64,000 nucleotides of DNA from Mesobacterium pallidum (GTDB lineage Bacteria > Pseudomonadota > Alphaproteobacteria > Rhodobacterales > Rhodobacteraceae), in contig NZ_JAIMID010000004.1 in assembly GCF_019966535.1 (NCBI RefSeq), positions 62,001-126,000 on the forward strand, read 5' to 3'. Below are positions 48,671 to 58,188 of this stretch, piece by piece (position 1 is the first letter of the stretch; each line of letters begins with the position of its first letter). The notes beneath the pieces were generated by a model that ran no database searches, was not told the origin of the DNA, and saw nothing but the letters and a program-made list of their open reading frames with translations. The position numbers and the translations under genes were made by a program.

Positions 48671-49531
48671 TTAGCGGGTCTCAAGAGCATGGGCCACGAG
48701 GTCGATAAAACCCGCCTCATCGCGCACCCCGGCCATGTCGCCGGCGTCGATGGTCAGGCCCCAGCGGTCGGCCATCGCCTGGTAGCGCGGCTGGCGGTGC
48801 GCCAGCGCCTGGGCATAGGTCCAGCGGATGAAGGCGTCGGGGTCCACCTTGTCCGCCGCGATCCCCTTGGTCGCGAGGTATTCGTCCCACACCCGGGCCA
48901 GGAACGCGGGCTGGTAGGCCATGGGCTTGGGGGCGCGGTCGAAGCGGCGGATCAGCTCTTCGGTATGGGCCTCGGTTCCCTTGATCCAGATCATCAGGCA
49001 CGCCTCCGAGAGCGCCTGCATCACCCGGTCCTCCGGATCATCGGGATCGACCCATTCGCAGATCGACCCGCCGGTGTCGCAGATGAAATGCGGGTAGCCG
49101 TAGAGCCGCTCGGCCCGGTCGATGAAATAACCGGTGTCGAGCAGGGCCTTGATCTCGGCCTCGCGGAACTGGTCCTGGCGGCGGGTATATTCCTCCCACG
49201 GCAGGCCGCCCTTGGCCGTGTCGCCGGGCTTGCCGAGGTAGGAGGACACGGGCGTCAGGTTGTGGAAGGTGATGTTGGAGCCGATGTAGATCGAATCCGA
49301 CATCAGCAGATCGCGCAGGAAGGGCACCTGCATCGCATGCGCCTTGGCATTGTCGGCGATGTATTCGCCCATGTAGCGCGTGCCGATGCGGTAATCGATC
49401 GAGTAATGGAACCAGTCGCCGCCATCGCGCAGCGCCTGGCTGACATGGGTCTTGCCGAGGCCCGACATGGCGAACAGCAGGACACGTTTGCGCGGCGCGG
49501 CGCGCCAGTCTTCGGCGGTTTCGTAAATCAT
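48671..49531 (-). CDS. P-loop ATPase/kinase-like protein of unknown function
   Basis: 286 residues. A P-loop (FAMSGLGKTHVSQAL, about 20-34) with the Walker-B-like CDTGGSICEW and a tail without membrane segments. I do not recognise the subfamily; it may be a kinase-like protein. The ATG at 49529-49531 has AGGAG upstream and is preferred over an overlapping in-frame GTG. Its stop is 46 bp before the MetA-family start, so it is likely co-transcribed with metA. Confidence 0.75.
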   Translation of the reverse strand: MIYETAEDWRAAPRKRVLLFAMSGLGKTHVSQALRDGGDWFHYSIDYRIGTRYMGEYIADNAKAHAMQVPFLRDLLMSDSIYIGSNITFHNLTPVSSYLGKPGDTAKGGLPWEEYTRRQDQFREAEIKALLDTGYFIDRAERLYGYPHFICDTGGSICEWVDPDDPEDRVMQALSEACLMIWIKGTEAHTEELIRRFDRAPKPMAYQPAFLARVWDEYLATKGIAADKVDPDAFIRWTYAQALAHRQPRYQAMADRWGLTIDAGDMAGVRDEAGFIDLVAHALETR

Positions 49532-49585
49532 GGCCACTCCTGCCTCTTGCCTTCGCGTTTATTGCGGGGGCGCGGGGCGGTCAAC

Positions 49586-51184
49586 TCAGCCGTAGAGGCT
49601 GAGCAGTTCCTGAAGGTCATCCAGCGTGTTGGCCTGGGCGGCGTACTTGTCATGCCGCCAGCGGGCCATGCGGGGAAAGCGCAGGGCGATGCCGGACTTG
49701 TGGCGGGGGGAGGCCTGGATGCCTTCGAAGGCGATCTCGAAAACATGGACGGCCTTGACCTGCCGGACCGGGCCGAACCGTTGTTGCGTGTTCTTGCGCA
49801 CCCAGGCGGTGATCTGGCCGAATTCCTCGTCCGTCAGGCCGGAATAGGCCTTGGTGAAGGGGACAAGTTCGTTGCCCTTCCAGACGGCAAAGGTGAAGTC
49901 GGTGAAGAGGTTGGCGCGGCGGCCATGGCCCTGCTGGGCGTAGATCATCACTCCGTCGATGGTCAGCGGGTCCAGCTTCCATTTCCACCAATCGCCGCGC
50001 TTGCGCCCGGCGTGGTAGGTGCTGGCGCGGGCCTTGAGCATCAGCCCCTCGGCCCGGTTCTCGCGCGCCGACTTGCGCTGGCTGGCGAGGGCGTCCCAGC
50101 TGTCGAAAGCCAGCTCGGGCGACAGGCGCAGCGGCGAGTGATCCGGTTGGTTTTCGAGGAGATGGGCGAGGCGTGAACGCCGTTCGTCGAACGGCCGGTC
50201 GCGCAGGTCCTGGCCGTTTTCTTCCAAGAGGTCATAGGCATAGAGGATCGCGGGGGCGTCCTTGAGCAGCTTCTTGGGGACGGTCTTGCGTCCGATGCGC
50301 GGTTGCAGGTTGGCGAAGCTTTGCGGCGTCTCGGTGGCATGGTCCCAGGCCAGGATCTCTCCGTCGATCACCACGCCGTCGGGCAGCACGTCCTTGGCGC
50401 GGGCGAACTCGGGGAAGCGGTCGGTCATCAGCTCTTCGCCCCGAGACCACAGGAAGTGTTCGCCGCCGCGCAGAATCAGCTGGCCGCGGATGCCATCCCA
50501 CTTCCACTCCGCATGCCAATCCGTTGGTGGACCGAGGTTTTCCGGCCCGTCCTCGACAGGGTGGGCCAGGCAGAACGGGTAGGGGCGCGACAGGGGCGCC
50601 TCGGCATCCTCGGCCTCGATCAACGCGTGCCACGAGGTGGTTTGCGGGGTCCAGTCGCCCATCAGGCGGTGGGCCAGCTCGGACTCGTCCCGGTCGGTGG
50701 CTTGCGCCAATGCGCGGGTCATCAGCTTCTGGCTGACCCCGATGCGAAACCCGCCGGTGATCAGCTTGTTGAAGAGGAACCGCTGCCGCGTCTCGAGCCG
50801 GTCCCAGGCCGAGAGGATGCGCGGTTTGCGCTCTTCCTGCGGCACCTGGGAAAGCGTCAGCAACTCACTGATCCAGAACGACAAAGAGCGTTCCTCGGGT
50901 GTCTCCGTCTCGGGCAGGACCAGCGCAATGGTCTCAGCTAGGTCGCCGACGATGGGATAGCTTTCCTCGAACAGCCACAGCGGGATGCCGGCCCGCTCCG
51001 CCGCCCATTCGCGCAGCAGGGTGGTCGTCACGGCCCGCTTGGGGCGACGGCCCGAAAACAGCGCGGCGGTCCAGAGCTTGTCGTCATCGGGCGCGCTGCG
51101 GAAATATTCCGCCAGCGCGGCAGTCTTCACGCTGGTCTTGGTGGTCTCGTCGAGCGCGGTGAAGAGCGTGGCAAAGGCCTTCAT
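49586..51184 (-). CDS. ATP-dependent DNA ligase (ligase-associated DNA damage response type)
   Basis: 532 residues with catalytic Lys near residue 226 in EWKWDGIRGQ and conserved GEILAWD, EGLMLKARASTYHAGRKRGD and WWKWK motifs; the N-terminal helical region and length match the cisplatin-damage-associated alphaproteobacterial ligase. Its start overlaps the exonuclease-like gene stop (ATGA). The usual companion DEXH helicase and phosphoesterase genes are not adjacent. Confidence 0.9.
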   Translation of the reverse strand: MKAFATLFTALDETTKTSVKTAALAEYFRSAPDDDKLWTAALFSGRRPKRAVTTTLLREWAAERAGIPLWLFEESYPIVGDLAETIALVLPETETPEERSLSFWISELLTLSQVPQEERKPRILSAWDRLETRQRFLFNKLITGGFRIGVSQKLMTRALAQATDRDESELAHRLMGDWTPQTTSWHALIEAEDAEAPLSRPYPFCLAHPVEDGPENLGPPTDWHAEWKWDGIRGQLILRGGEHFLWSRGEELMTDRFPEFARAKDVLPDGVVIDGEILAWDHATETPQSFANLQPRIGRKTVPKKLLKDAPAILYAYDLLEENGQDLRDRPFDERRSRLAHLLENQPDHSPLRLSPELAFDSWDALASQRKSARENRAEGLMLKARASTYHAGRKRGDWWKWKLDPLTIDGVMIYAQQGHGRRANLFTDFTFAVWKGNELVPFTKAYSGLTDEEFGQITAWVRKNTQQRFGPVRQVKAVHVFEIAFEGIQASPRHKSGIALRFPRMARWRHDKYAAQANTLDDLQELLSLYG

Positions 51185-52179
51185 GCCTCTTCCTCCAGGT
51201 CCTCGCCGGTAAATTCGGTGGGCACAACCTCCGCATCCCAGCCTTCACTGCGCAGGTATCGCGCGAAGATCTCGGTGTAACCATGCGTGACGAATATCTT
51301 TTCGGCCTCCGTCGCGCGGATGGCCTGCAACAGGCCCGGCCAGTCGGCATGGTCCGACAGCACAAAGCCCCGGTCAGCGGCCCGGCGCCGCCGGATGCCG
51401 CGCAGCTGCATCCAGCCCGAGGCGAAGCCGGTCGAGACGGGCCGGAACCGCCGCGCCCAGGTCGACCCCAGCGCCGAAGGCGGCGCGATCACCAACGCGC
51501 CGGGGTGGTCCTTGCCCTTGGTCTCGGGCGTCACGGGGATCGTGTCCGGCAGGGACAGCCCCTGCGCGCGCAGCACGGCATTGGTGTTCTCGACCGCGCC
51601 ATGGGTCAGGATCGGGCCGATGGACGAGTCGATGGCGGCGAGCAGGCGCTGCGCCTTGCCCAGCGAATAGGCGCCCAGCATCGCGGTCTGGCCGGCGGCG
51701 GCGCAGCGGGCCCACCAGGCGTTGATCTCGGCGGCGATCTCGGACTGAGGGCGCCAGCGGAAGACCGGCAGGCCGAAGGTGCATTCGGTGATGAAGGCGT
51801 GGCATTTGACCGGCTCGAACGGCTCGCAGAACCCGTCCGGTTCGACCTTGTAGTCGCCCGAGACGACCCAGACCTCTCCGCCCACCTCGACGCGGATCTG
51901 GGCCGAGCCCGGCACATGCCCTGCCGGGTGGAACGACACATTCGCCCCGCCGATCCGGCGCGTTTCGCCATAGGCGATCCAGTCCAGCGCGATGTCGCCC
52001 AGCCGATGCCGCATCACCGGCCCGGCCGCATGGGTGGCGAGGTAAGCGCCGTGCCCGGGCCGCGCGTGGTCGGCATGGCCATGGGTGATCAGCGCCCGCG
52101 GCACGGGGCGCCAGGGGTCGATGTGGAAATCGCCGGCGGGGCAATAGATGCCCTCGGGGGTGAAGGTCAGGACGGCCAT
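51181..52179 (-). CDS. Ligase-associated metallo-beta-lactamase-fold DNA exonuclease
   Basis: 332 residues: metal site THGHADHARPGH (His33, His35, Asp37, His38) and later metal ligands GDYKVEPDGFCEPF and DHADWPGL. Together with the ligase it matches the ligase-associated exonuclease of the DNA damage response set. Its stop overlaps the ligase start. Confidence 0.88.
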   Translation of the reverse strand: MAVLTFTPEGIYCPAGDFHIDPWRPVPRALITHGHADHARPGHGAYLATHAAGPVMRHRLGDIALDWIAYGETRRIGGANVSFHPAGHVPGSAQIRVEVGGEVWVVSGDYKVEPDGFCEPFEPVKCHAFITECTFGLPVFRWRPQSEIAAEINAWWARCAAAGQTAMLGAYSLGKAQRLLAAIDSSIGPILTHGAVENTNAVLRAQGLSLPDTIPVTPETKGKDHPGALVIAPPSALGSTWARRFRPVSTGFASGWMQLRGIRRRRAADRGFVLSDHADWPGLLQAIRATEAEKIFVTHGYTEIFARYLRSEGWDAEVVPTEFTGEDLEEEA

Positions 52180-52218
52180 GCGCGCAATCTAGCACGGCCG
52201 CGCGGGGCGGCCAGCGCC

Positions 52219-53193
52219 TCAGGCGCAGGCGCGGTCCTCATCGGCCAAAGGGAGAGCGGAGCCATCCATAAGCCCCTGCACCGTGTCCGCGATGTCCTCG
52301 CGCACGGCGCGGCGATCCATGAGGACCTCGTGTTCGGCCTCTTCCACGATGCGCAACTGGCTGCCGGGCCAACGCGCCATGCGGTCGCGGATCCGCGACA
52401 CGTCCACGATGCGTTCGTTGTCGCCGACAAAGGTAACGCAGGGCAGGTCGGGCGAAGGCAGGTGTGACAGGCGGCGCATTTCCACCAGCGCGGCGTTCAG
52501 CCAGCGCAGCGACGGCCCGCCCAGCTGGAAATCGGGATACTCCAGCACCTGGCGCTTCATGTAATCCCACATCTCGCGGTCGCGGGTGAGCGTGTTGTCG
52601 GCGAAATCCGCCTCGGCCACGTAGCTGGCCGAACTGGTCGAAGGGGCATAGACATGCGACAACCCAACTAGGTTGCTGCCCCAGCTGAGCGCCCAGGCCG
52701 CGGGACGCAGTTGCGGCGCCATGCGGATGCCCCACATCGGGCCGGTGAAGACCACCGCCTTGACGTTGAGCCCGTCGATCAGCGACCGCAGCCCGATGCA
52801 GCCGCCCATGGAATGGGCCAGCAGCACGTAGGGGCCGGACACGTCCAACGCGGGCAGGGCGGCCGTCACCGCCGCCACGTCGCGCTGGTAATCGGCGAAG
52901 ATGCCGACATGGCCGGTCATGGCGTCGGGCAGCAGGCGCTGCGCCATGCCCTGCCCACGCCAGTCGACCGTCACCACGTTCATCCCCCGCGCCACGAGAT
53001 CGCGCGCGTTGCGGGCGTATTTCTCGATGAACTCCGTGCGACCCGGGAACAGCAGCACCGTTCCCGAGGCATTCGCCGCACGCCAGATCCCGACCCGGAT
53101 GCGGACATCGTCATCGGCCATCAGCCAATGCGACTCGGTCGCGTCGGGCCCGTCTGCAATGTCGGCACGGTAAGGGGCGGGGGTGATCTGCAT
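52219..53193 (-). CDS. Alpha/beta hydrolase (lysophospholipase/S33-like)
   Basis: 324 residues. FPGRTEFIEKYARNARDL, nucleophile AHSMGGCIGL, Asp in FVGDNERIVD and a late His in EEAEHEVLMD. This pattern matches the PldB/monoacylglycerol lipase-like group. It overlaps the SCP2 gene by one base. Substrate unknown. Confidence 0.85.
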   Translation of the reverse strand: MQITPAPYRADIADGPDATESHWLMADDDVRIRVGIWRAANASGTVLLFPGRTEFIEKYARNARDLVARGMNVVTVDWRGQGMAQRLLPDAMTGHVGIFADYQRDVAAVTAALPALDVSGPYVLLAHSMGGCIGLRSLIDGLNVKAVVFTGPMWGIRMAPQLRPAAWALSWGSNLVGLSHVYAPSTSSASYVAEADFADNTLTRDREMWDYMKRQVLEYPDFQLGGPSLRWLNAALVEMRRLSHLPSPDLPCVTFVGDNERIVDVSRIRDRMARWPGSQLRIVEEAEHEVLMDRRAVREDIADTVQGLMDGSALPLADEDRACA

Positions 53194-53483
53194 CAGCTCA
53201 GCAAGCCTCCGAGTTGCATGGCCTTGCCCATGTCGCCGTCCACGGACAGCTTGCCGGACATGAAGGCGGCGGTGGGGTTGGTGTCGCCCGCCAGCATCGA
53301 CTGGAAGGTGTCGGCATCGGCGGTGAGGGTCACGTCGGTCTCTTCGTCGCCCGCGCGCACGCCCGCGCCGTCGATGATGACCGAGCCTTCGCCCTCGATG
53401 ACGAACTTGGCCGAGCCGTCAAAGTCGCCGGCGTCGATTTTCTGGGAAAGGGCGGCAACCGCGCCGTTCACGATGTCGTTCAT
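53193..53483 (-). CDS. SCP2 sterol-binding domain protein
   Basis: 96 residues; a short SCP2 lipid-binding domain: AAFMSGKLSVDGDMGKAMQL near the C-terminus and an acidic core (TDVTLTADADTFQSMLAG). The start MNDIVNGAVAALSQ at 53481-53483 has AGGACAC before it. Its 3' end overlaps the hydrolase gene start, so they may act together on a lipid substrate. Confidence 0.85.
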   Translation of the reverse strand: MNDIVNGAVAALSQKIDAGDFDGSAKFVIEGEGSVIIDGAGVRAGDEETDVTLTADADTFQSMLAGDTNPTAAFMSGKLSVDGDMGKAMQLGGLLS

Positions 53484-53557
53484 TCTGTGTCCTGTCTCCG
53501 GATCTGGCCCGCGCCGGCATTGCATCCGGGCGCAGGCACGCTACACTCATCCCCATC

Positions 53558-54217
53558 ATGGGCGCATCGCGGATACCTTTCAAACATACCGTCGCGACAT
53601 TCCTCGCGGTAGTCATGTATTCCTTACCTCTCGCCGGACCGTCGCTGGCGCAGGAGACGGACCTGCCGCCGATCCCCATGCCGCGCCCGGGGATCGAACT
53701 GGACGCGCCCAGTGCCATGGCCCCCACCGATGCCGACCGCTCCGAGGAAGACGAGCTGCTGATGCGCCTGCGCGAGGCCGAGACGCCCGAACAGGGCGCG
53801 CGCATCACCAATCAGATCATGACGCTTTGGTCCAAGTCGGGCTCGGCCACGATGGACCTGTTGCTGCGCCGGGGCCGCAACGCCGCCGAGCGGCAGAACT
53901 GGGAGGCGGCGATCGACCATTTCTCGGCGCTGGTCGACCATGCGCCGGATTTCGCCGAAGGCTACATGGGCCGCGCCCTGGCCTTCTACAACACCGAACG
54001 CTGGGGGCCGGCGATTGCCGATCTCGAGCAGGTGCTGGCCCTCAACCCCCACCATTTCGGCGCCATGCGCGGCCTTGCGACCGTGATGGAGCAGTTGGGC
54101 ATGGAAGAAGAGGCCCACGCCGCCTATGGCATGGCGCTTGATCTGAACCCCACCGACGCAGATGCGCGCGAGGCCCGGGACCGGCTTGAGCTTGGCCTGC
54201 GCGGCACCTCGCTGTAA
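53558..54217 (+). CDS. Secreted tetratricopeptide-repeat protein
   Basis: 219 residues. A signal peptide (HTVATFLAVVMYSLPLAGPS, ending near LAQE) is followed by a short proline-rich stretch and about three TPR units (AAERQNWEAAIDHFSALVD, GYMGRALAFYNTERWGPAI, GMALDLNPTDADAREAR). Likely a periplasmic scaffold. It is 36 bp upstream of the helicase gene, on the same strand. Confidence 0.8.
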   Translation: MGASRIPFKHTVATFLAVVMYSLPLAGPSLAQETDLPPIPMPRPGIELDAPSAMAPTDADRSEEDELLMRLREAETPEQGARITNQIMTLWSKSGSATMDLLLRRGRNAAERQNWEAAIDHFSALVDHAPDFAEGYMGRALAFYNTERWGPAIADLEQVLALNPHHFGAMRGLATVMEQLGMEEEAHAAYGMALDLNPTDADAREARDRLELGLRGTSL

Positions 54218-54253
54218 GCCCGGGCCCGAAGCAAGGCCCAACCGGGGGGAATC

Positions 54254-57200
54254 ATGGCAGACAGGACGCGCGTTGTCGCGGTGCTTGGCCCCACCAACAC
54301 CGGCAAGACCACCTATGCGATCGAACGGATGCTGGGCCACCGCACCGGCGTCATCGGCCTGCCGCTGCGGCTGTTGGCGCGCGAGGTCTATGACCGCATC
54401 GTCGCGCTGCGCGGTCCCTCGGTCGTGGCGCTGGTCACGGGCGAGGAACGCATCGTGCCGCCGCGCACCCAGTACTGGGTCTGCACGGTCGAGGCGATGC
54501 CCGAAGGCATGGGCTGCGATTTCCTTGCCGTGGACGAGATCCAGCTTTGTGCCGATCCTGAACGGGGCCATGTCTTTACCGACCGCCTGCTGCGCTCGCG
54601 CGGACTGCACGAGACGCTGTTTCTTGGCTCGGACACGATGCGCGGGCCGATTGCGCAGCTTGTGCCGGGGGTCGAGTACATCCGCCGCGAGCGGATGAGC
54701 CAGCTGGTCTATTCGGGGTCGAAAAAGATCAGCCGGATGCCGGCGCGCTCGGCCATCGTCGGCTTTTCGGTGGAAAACGTCTATGCCATCGCAGAACTGA
54801 TCCGCCGGCAAAAGGGCGGCGCGGCCGTGGTCATGGGCGCGCTCAGCCCCCGCACCCGCAATGCGCAGGTGGCGATGTACCAGAATGGCGAGGTCGATTA
54901 CCTTGTCGCGACGGATGCGATCGGCATGGGGCTGAACCTCGACATCGACCACGTGGCCTTTTCTTCGCTCACCAAGTTCGACGGTCGGCGGATGCGGATG
55001 CTGGCCCCGAACGAGCTGGCGCAGATCGCGGGCCGGGCCGGGCGCGGCATGTCCGACGGCACCTTCGGCACGACCGGAGAGGCGCCCCCCTTGGACGAGG
55101 ACACCGCCCGCGCGATCATGGACCACCAGTTCACCCCGCTGAAAAAGCTGAACTGGCGCAATGCCGACCTGCGCTTTGGCACCGTGGACGCGCTGATCGA
55201 CTCGCTCGAACGCTCCCCGGCCGACGAAAGGCTGGTCAAATCGCGCGAGGCCGACGACCTGATGGCGCTGAAATCCCTCGCCGGCGAGGCCGAGGTGATG
55301 GCCCGCGCCAGCGACGGCCCCTCGGTGCGCCTTTTGTGGGATGTCTGCCGCGTGCCGGATTTTCGCGGCATCAGCCATGCCGAACATGCCGCGCTTTTGA
55401 TGGTGCTGTTCAACCACTTGCACGAACGTGGGCGGGTTCCGTTCGATTTCATGGCCCGTCAGGTAAACCGGCTGGACCGCAGCGACGGGAACATAGATAC
55501 GCTCTCCAAGCGTTTGGCATATATCCGCACATGGACCTACGTCGCGCAGCGCGCGAATTGGACCGAGGACGAAAGCCATTGGCGTGAGGCGACGCGCGCT
55601 GTAGAAGACCGCCTGTCGGATGCGCTCCATGGGGCGCTCACGCAGCGGTTCGTTGATCGGCGGACATCGGTGCTGCTGAAACGGTTGAAGCAGAAGGAGG
55701 CCCTTTTGGCCGAAGTGAACGACAAGGGTGAAGTGACGGTCGAGGGCGAATTCGTCGGCCGTCTCGAGGGGTTCCGGTTCCGCCGGGACGACAAGGCGCA
55801 GGGCGCGGAAGCCAAGGCGATCAAGACCGCCTCGGCGCAGGCGCTGGCGCCGCATTTCCATCTGCGGGCCGACCGGTTCTACAATGCCCCCGATACCGAG
55901 ATCGACTATACCGAGCAGGGCGGCCTCATGTGGGGCTCGGATGCTGTCGGCAAGCTGGTCAAGGGCGATGATCCGCTGAAACCCCGCGTGCAGGCCTTCG
56001 TCGACGAAGAGGCGGGCCCGGACGTGGCCCAGAAGGTCGAGCGCCGGCTGCAGCATTTCATCGACCGCAAGGTGGCGACCCTGTTCGAGCCGCTGTTGAA
56101 CCTGCAACGGGACGAGGCTCTCAGCGGGCTGGCGCGTGGCTTTGCCTTCCAGATGGTCGAGGGCTTCGGCGTGCTGCCGCGCCAGGCTGTCGCCGATGAC
56201 GTCAAGGCGCTGGACCAGGATGCGCGCGGCGCGCTGCGCAAGCATGGCATCCGGTTCGGCCAGTTCACCATCTTCCTGCCGTTGCTGCTCAAGCCCGCGC
56301 CGACGCGCCTGCGGCTGGTGCTGTGGTCGCTGGCGAAAGACCTGGGCGAATTCCCCGAATCCCCGCCGCCGGGCCTTGTCACCGTGCCCGTGGACGGTGC
56401 CGCGCCCGAGGGCTACGACACCATGTCGGGTTACCGCAACGCCGGCACCCGGGCGATCCGCATCGACATGCTGGAACGTCTGGCCGACATGCTGCGCGTG
56501 CAGGATACCCGGGGCGGGTTCGAGGCGAACCCCGACATGCTGTCGATCACCGGCATGACGCTGGACCAGTTCGCCGACCTGATGCAGGGCCTTGGCTACA
56601 AGGCCGAGAAGGGCGAGCGCGAGAAGGTCAAGGCGGTCGACACGACCGTGCCCGGTGACGCGGCGCCCGTCGAGGGCGAGACGCCCGAGGCGGACACGCC
56701 GGTCATGGATGTGGCCGCAGAGGCCGCGCCCGGTGCCGTCATCGACGCGCCCGAGACGCCGGCTGCCGATGACGTGCCCGCTGGAGTGGACACCATTTCC
56801 GATGAGGGCGTCGCCCCCGTCGACGCCACGCCCGAACCGGCCGAGCCTGCCGAGGCCGTGGCCGAGGTGCCCGCGGACGAGGTTGTGCCCGGTACGGCGG
56901 CCGATGCGGCCATCGCCGGCCCCGAGATCGAGACCTTCTACACCTTCACCTGGGCCGGCAACCGCCGCGGCGGCAACCGTCCGCAGCGTGGCGCCCGCGC
57001 AGCCGAGGGCGAGGGCGGTCGGGGCCGCCGCGACGGCGGTGACCGCGCGCGCGGTGAAGGTGGCGACAAGCCCCGGTCGGGTGGCGGAAAGCCGCGCGGC
57101 AAGGGCGGCCCGAAAGGCGGTCCGCGCGGTGACAAGGGCAAGCCCCGCCGCGAGGAGGGCCCGCGCAGCTTCTCGGCCAAGCCGGATCGCAAGAAGGACA

Positions 57201-57259
57201 AGATCGACCCCGACAACCCCTTCGCCGCCGCGCTGATGGGGCTGAAGAACAAGGAGTGA
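54254..57259 (+). CDS. SUV3-like helicase (degradosome-type RNA/DNA helicase)
   Basis: 1001 residues. Motif I GPTNTGKT (12-19), motif II VDEIQ (Asp94-Gln97), motif III-like FLGSDTMRG and motif VI QIAGRAGRG; the first 450 residues match mitochondrial SUPV3L1/SUV3, the C-terminal half is helical and the final 200 residues are low complexity, ending in an Arg/Gly-rich tail (RRDGGDRARGEGGDKPRSGG) likely to bind RNA. The S4 gene overlaps its end. Confidence 0.88.
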   Translation: MADRTRVVAVLGPTNTGKTTYAIERMLGHRTGVIGLPLRLLAREVYDRIVALRGPSVVALVTGEERIVPPRTQYWVCTVEAMPEGMGCDFLAVDEIQLCADPERGHVFTDRLLRSRGLHETLFLGSDTMRGPIAQLVPGVEYIRRERMSQLVYSGSKKISRMPARSAIVGFSVENVYAIAELIRRQKGGAAVVMGALSPRTRNAQVAMYQNGEVDYLVATDAIGMGLNLDIDHVAFSSLTKFDGRRMRMLAPNELAQIAGRAGRGMSDGTFGTTGEAPPLDEDTARAIMDHQFTPLKKLNWRNADLRFGTVDALIDSLERSPADERLVKSREADDLMALKSLAGEAEVMARASDGPSVRLLWDVCRVPDFRGISHAEHAALLMVLFNHLHERGRVPFDFMARQVNRLDRSDGNIDTLSKRLAYIRTWTYVAQRANWTEDESHWREATRAVEDRLSDALHGALTQRFVDRRTSVLLKRLKQKEALLAEVNDKGEVTVEGEFVGRLEGFRFRRDDKAQGAEAKAIKTASAQALAPHFHLRADRFYNAPDTEIDYTEQGGLMWGSDAVGKLVKGDDPLKPRVQAFVDEEAGPDVAQKVERRLQHFIDRKVATLFEPLLNLQRDEALSGLARGFAFQMVEGFGVLPRQAVADDVKALDQDARGALRKHGIRFGQFTIFLPLLLKPAPTRLRLVLWSLAKDLGEFPESPPPGLVTVPVDGAAPEGYDTMSGYRNAGTRAIRIDMLERLADMLRVQDTRGGFEANPDMLSITGMTLDQFADLMQGLGYKAEKGEREKVKAVDTTVPGDAAPVEGETPEADTPVMDVAAEAAPGAVIDAPETPAADDVPAGVDTISDEGVAPVDATPEPAEPAEAVAEVPADEVVPGTAADAAIAGPEIETFYTFTWAGNRRGGNRPQRGARAAEGEGGRGRRDGGDRARGEGGDKPRSGGGKPRGKGGPKGGPRGDKGKPRREEGPRSFSAKPDRKKDKIDPDNPFAAALMGLKNKE

Positions 57260-57261
57260 CC

Positions 57262-57642
57262 TTGGACGCGGCCCCGCAGCAGCGCCAGCGCGTGGACAAA
57301 TGGCTCTGGCAGGCCCGCTTCTTCAAGACGCGGAGCCTGTCGGCCAAGGTCGTCTCGGGCGGGCATTGCCGGGTGAACGCGGAAAAGGTGCTCAAGCCCG
57401 CGGCCCCGGTGGGGCCGGGGGACGTGCTGACCTTTACCCAAGGCAACCGCGTGCGCGTGGTGCGGATCGAGGGCATCGGCACCCGCCGCGGCCCCGCGGT
57501 CGAGGCGCAGGCGCTCTACACCGACCTCACGCCGCCAGACGAGCCGCGCCCGGTGCGCGTCGGTCCGCGCCCGACCAAGAAGGACCGGCGCGAGATCGAC
57601 CAGCTGAAAGGCGAGGGCGATCCGGGCGAGTCGCCCCGGTGA
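57262..57642 (+). CDS. S4-domain RNA-binding protein
   Basis: About 126 residues; S4 domain RVDKWLWQARFFKTRSLSAK, GHCRVNAEKVLKPAA and VLTFTQGNRVRVVRIEG. This is the Hsp15-like/YlxQ-type RNA-binding group. A GTG at 57256 overlaps the helicase stop, but AAGGAG covers that GTG; TTG at 57262 is correctly spaced from it, so I use TTG. The ends overlap closely, indicating translational coupling. Confidence 0.75.
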   Translation: MDAAPQQRQRVDKWLWQARFFKTRSLSAKVVSGGHCRVNAEKVLKPAAPVGPGDVLTFTQGNRVRVVRIEGIGTRRGPAVEAQALYTDLTPPDEPRPVRVGPRPTKKDRREIDQLKGEGDPGESPR

Positions 57643-57849
57643 TCGCGCCGCGCGCGAGCGGCGCGCAAGAGGGGATCGCCAAAGATGACCCTGTGCCGTA
57701 TGTTTGTTCCATGGGCAGGTCGCGCTGCCGGAACTTTCGCCCAAGGGCGGGCCCGGATGCGTCACGCCGTCCTTTCGGCGCCCGGATGGCTTGATCCCCC
57801 CTTGGGTCTGGATTAGCTAGGCGGACAAAGGCAAGAACGAGAACCCGAT

Positions 57850-58188
57850 ATGACCTACATCGTCAATGATGCCTGCATCGCCTGCAAGTACACCGACTGC
57901 GTCGAGGTGTGCCCCGTGGATTGCTTTTACGAGGGTGAGAACATGCTGGTGATCCACCCGGACGAATGCATCGACTGCGGCGTCTGCGAACCGGAATGCC
58001 CGGCGGACGCAATCCGCCCCGATACTGACGGCGATGCCGAGAAATGGGTCGAGTTCAACCGCAAGTACGCCGAGCTCTGGCCAGTGATCATCACCCGCAA
58101 GGACCCGCTGCCCGAGGCCGAAGAGCGCGACGGCGAGACGGGCAAGCTCGAGAAGTACTTCTCAGAGGCGCCGGGCGAAGGCGGCTGA
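57850..58188 (+). CDS. fdxA: Seven-iron ferredoxin FdxA
   Basis: 112 residues with Cys9, Cys17 and Cys50 for [3Fe-4S] and Cys21, Cys40, Cys43, Cys46 for [4Fe-4S], the Azotobacter FdI-like arrangement ([17 protein letters not shown], then [12 protein letters not shown]), plus a C-terminal extension. The gap after the S4 gene is about 200 bp. Confidence 0.95.
   Translation: MTYIVNDACIACKYTDCVEVCPVDCFYEGENMLVIHPDECIDCGVCEPECPADAIRPDTDGDAEKWVEFNRKYAELWPVIITRKDPLPEAEERDGETGKLEKYFSEAPGEGG

Noticed and set aside
57643-57849. Possible small gene between the S4 protein and fdxA
   Set aside because: No frame with a ribosome site and coding-like composition; it is best left as an upstream region of fdxA.
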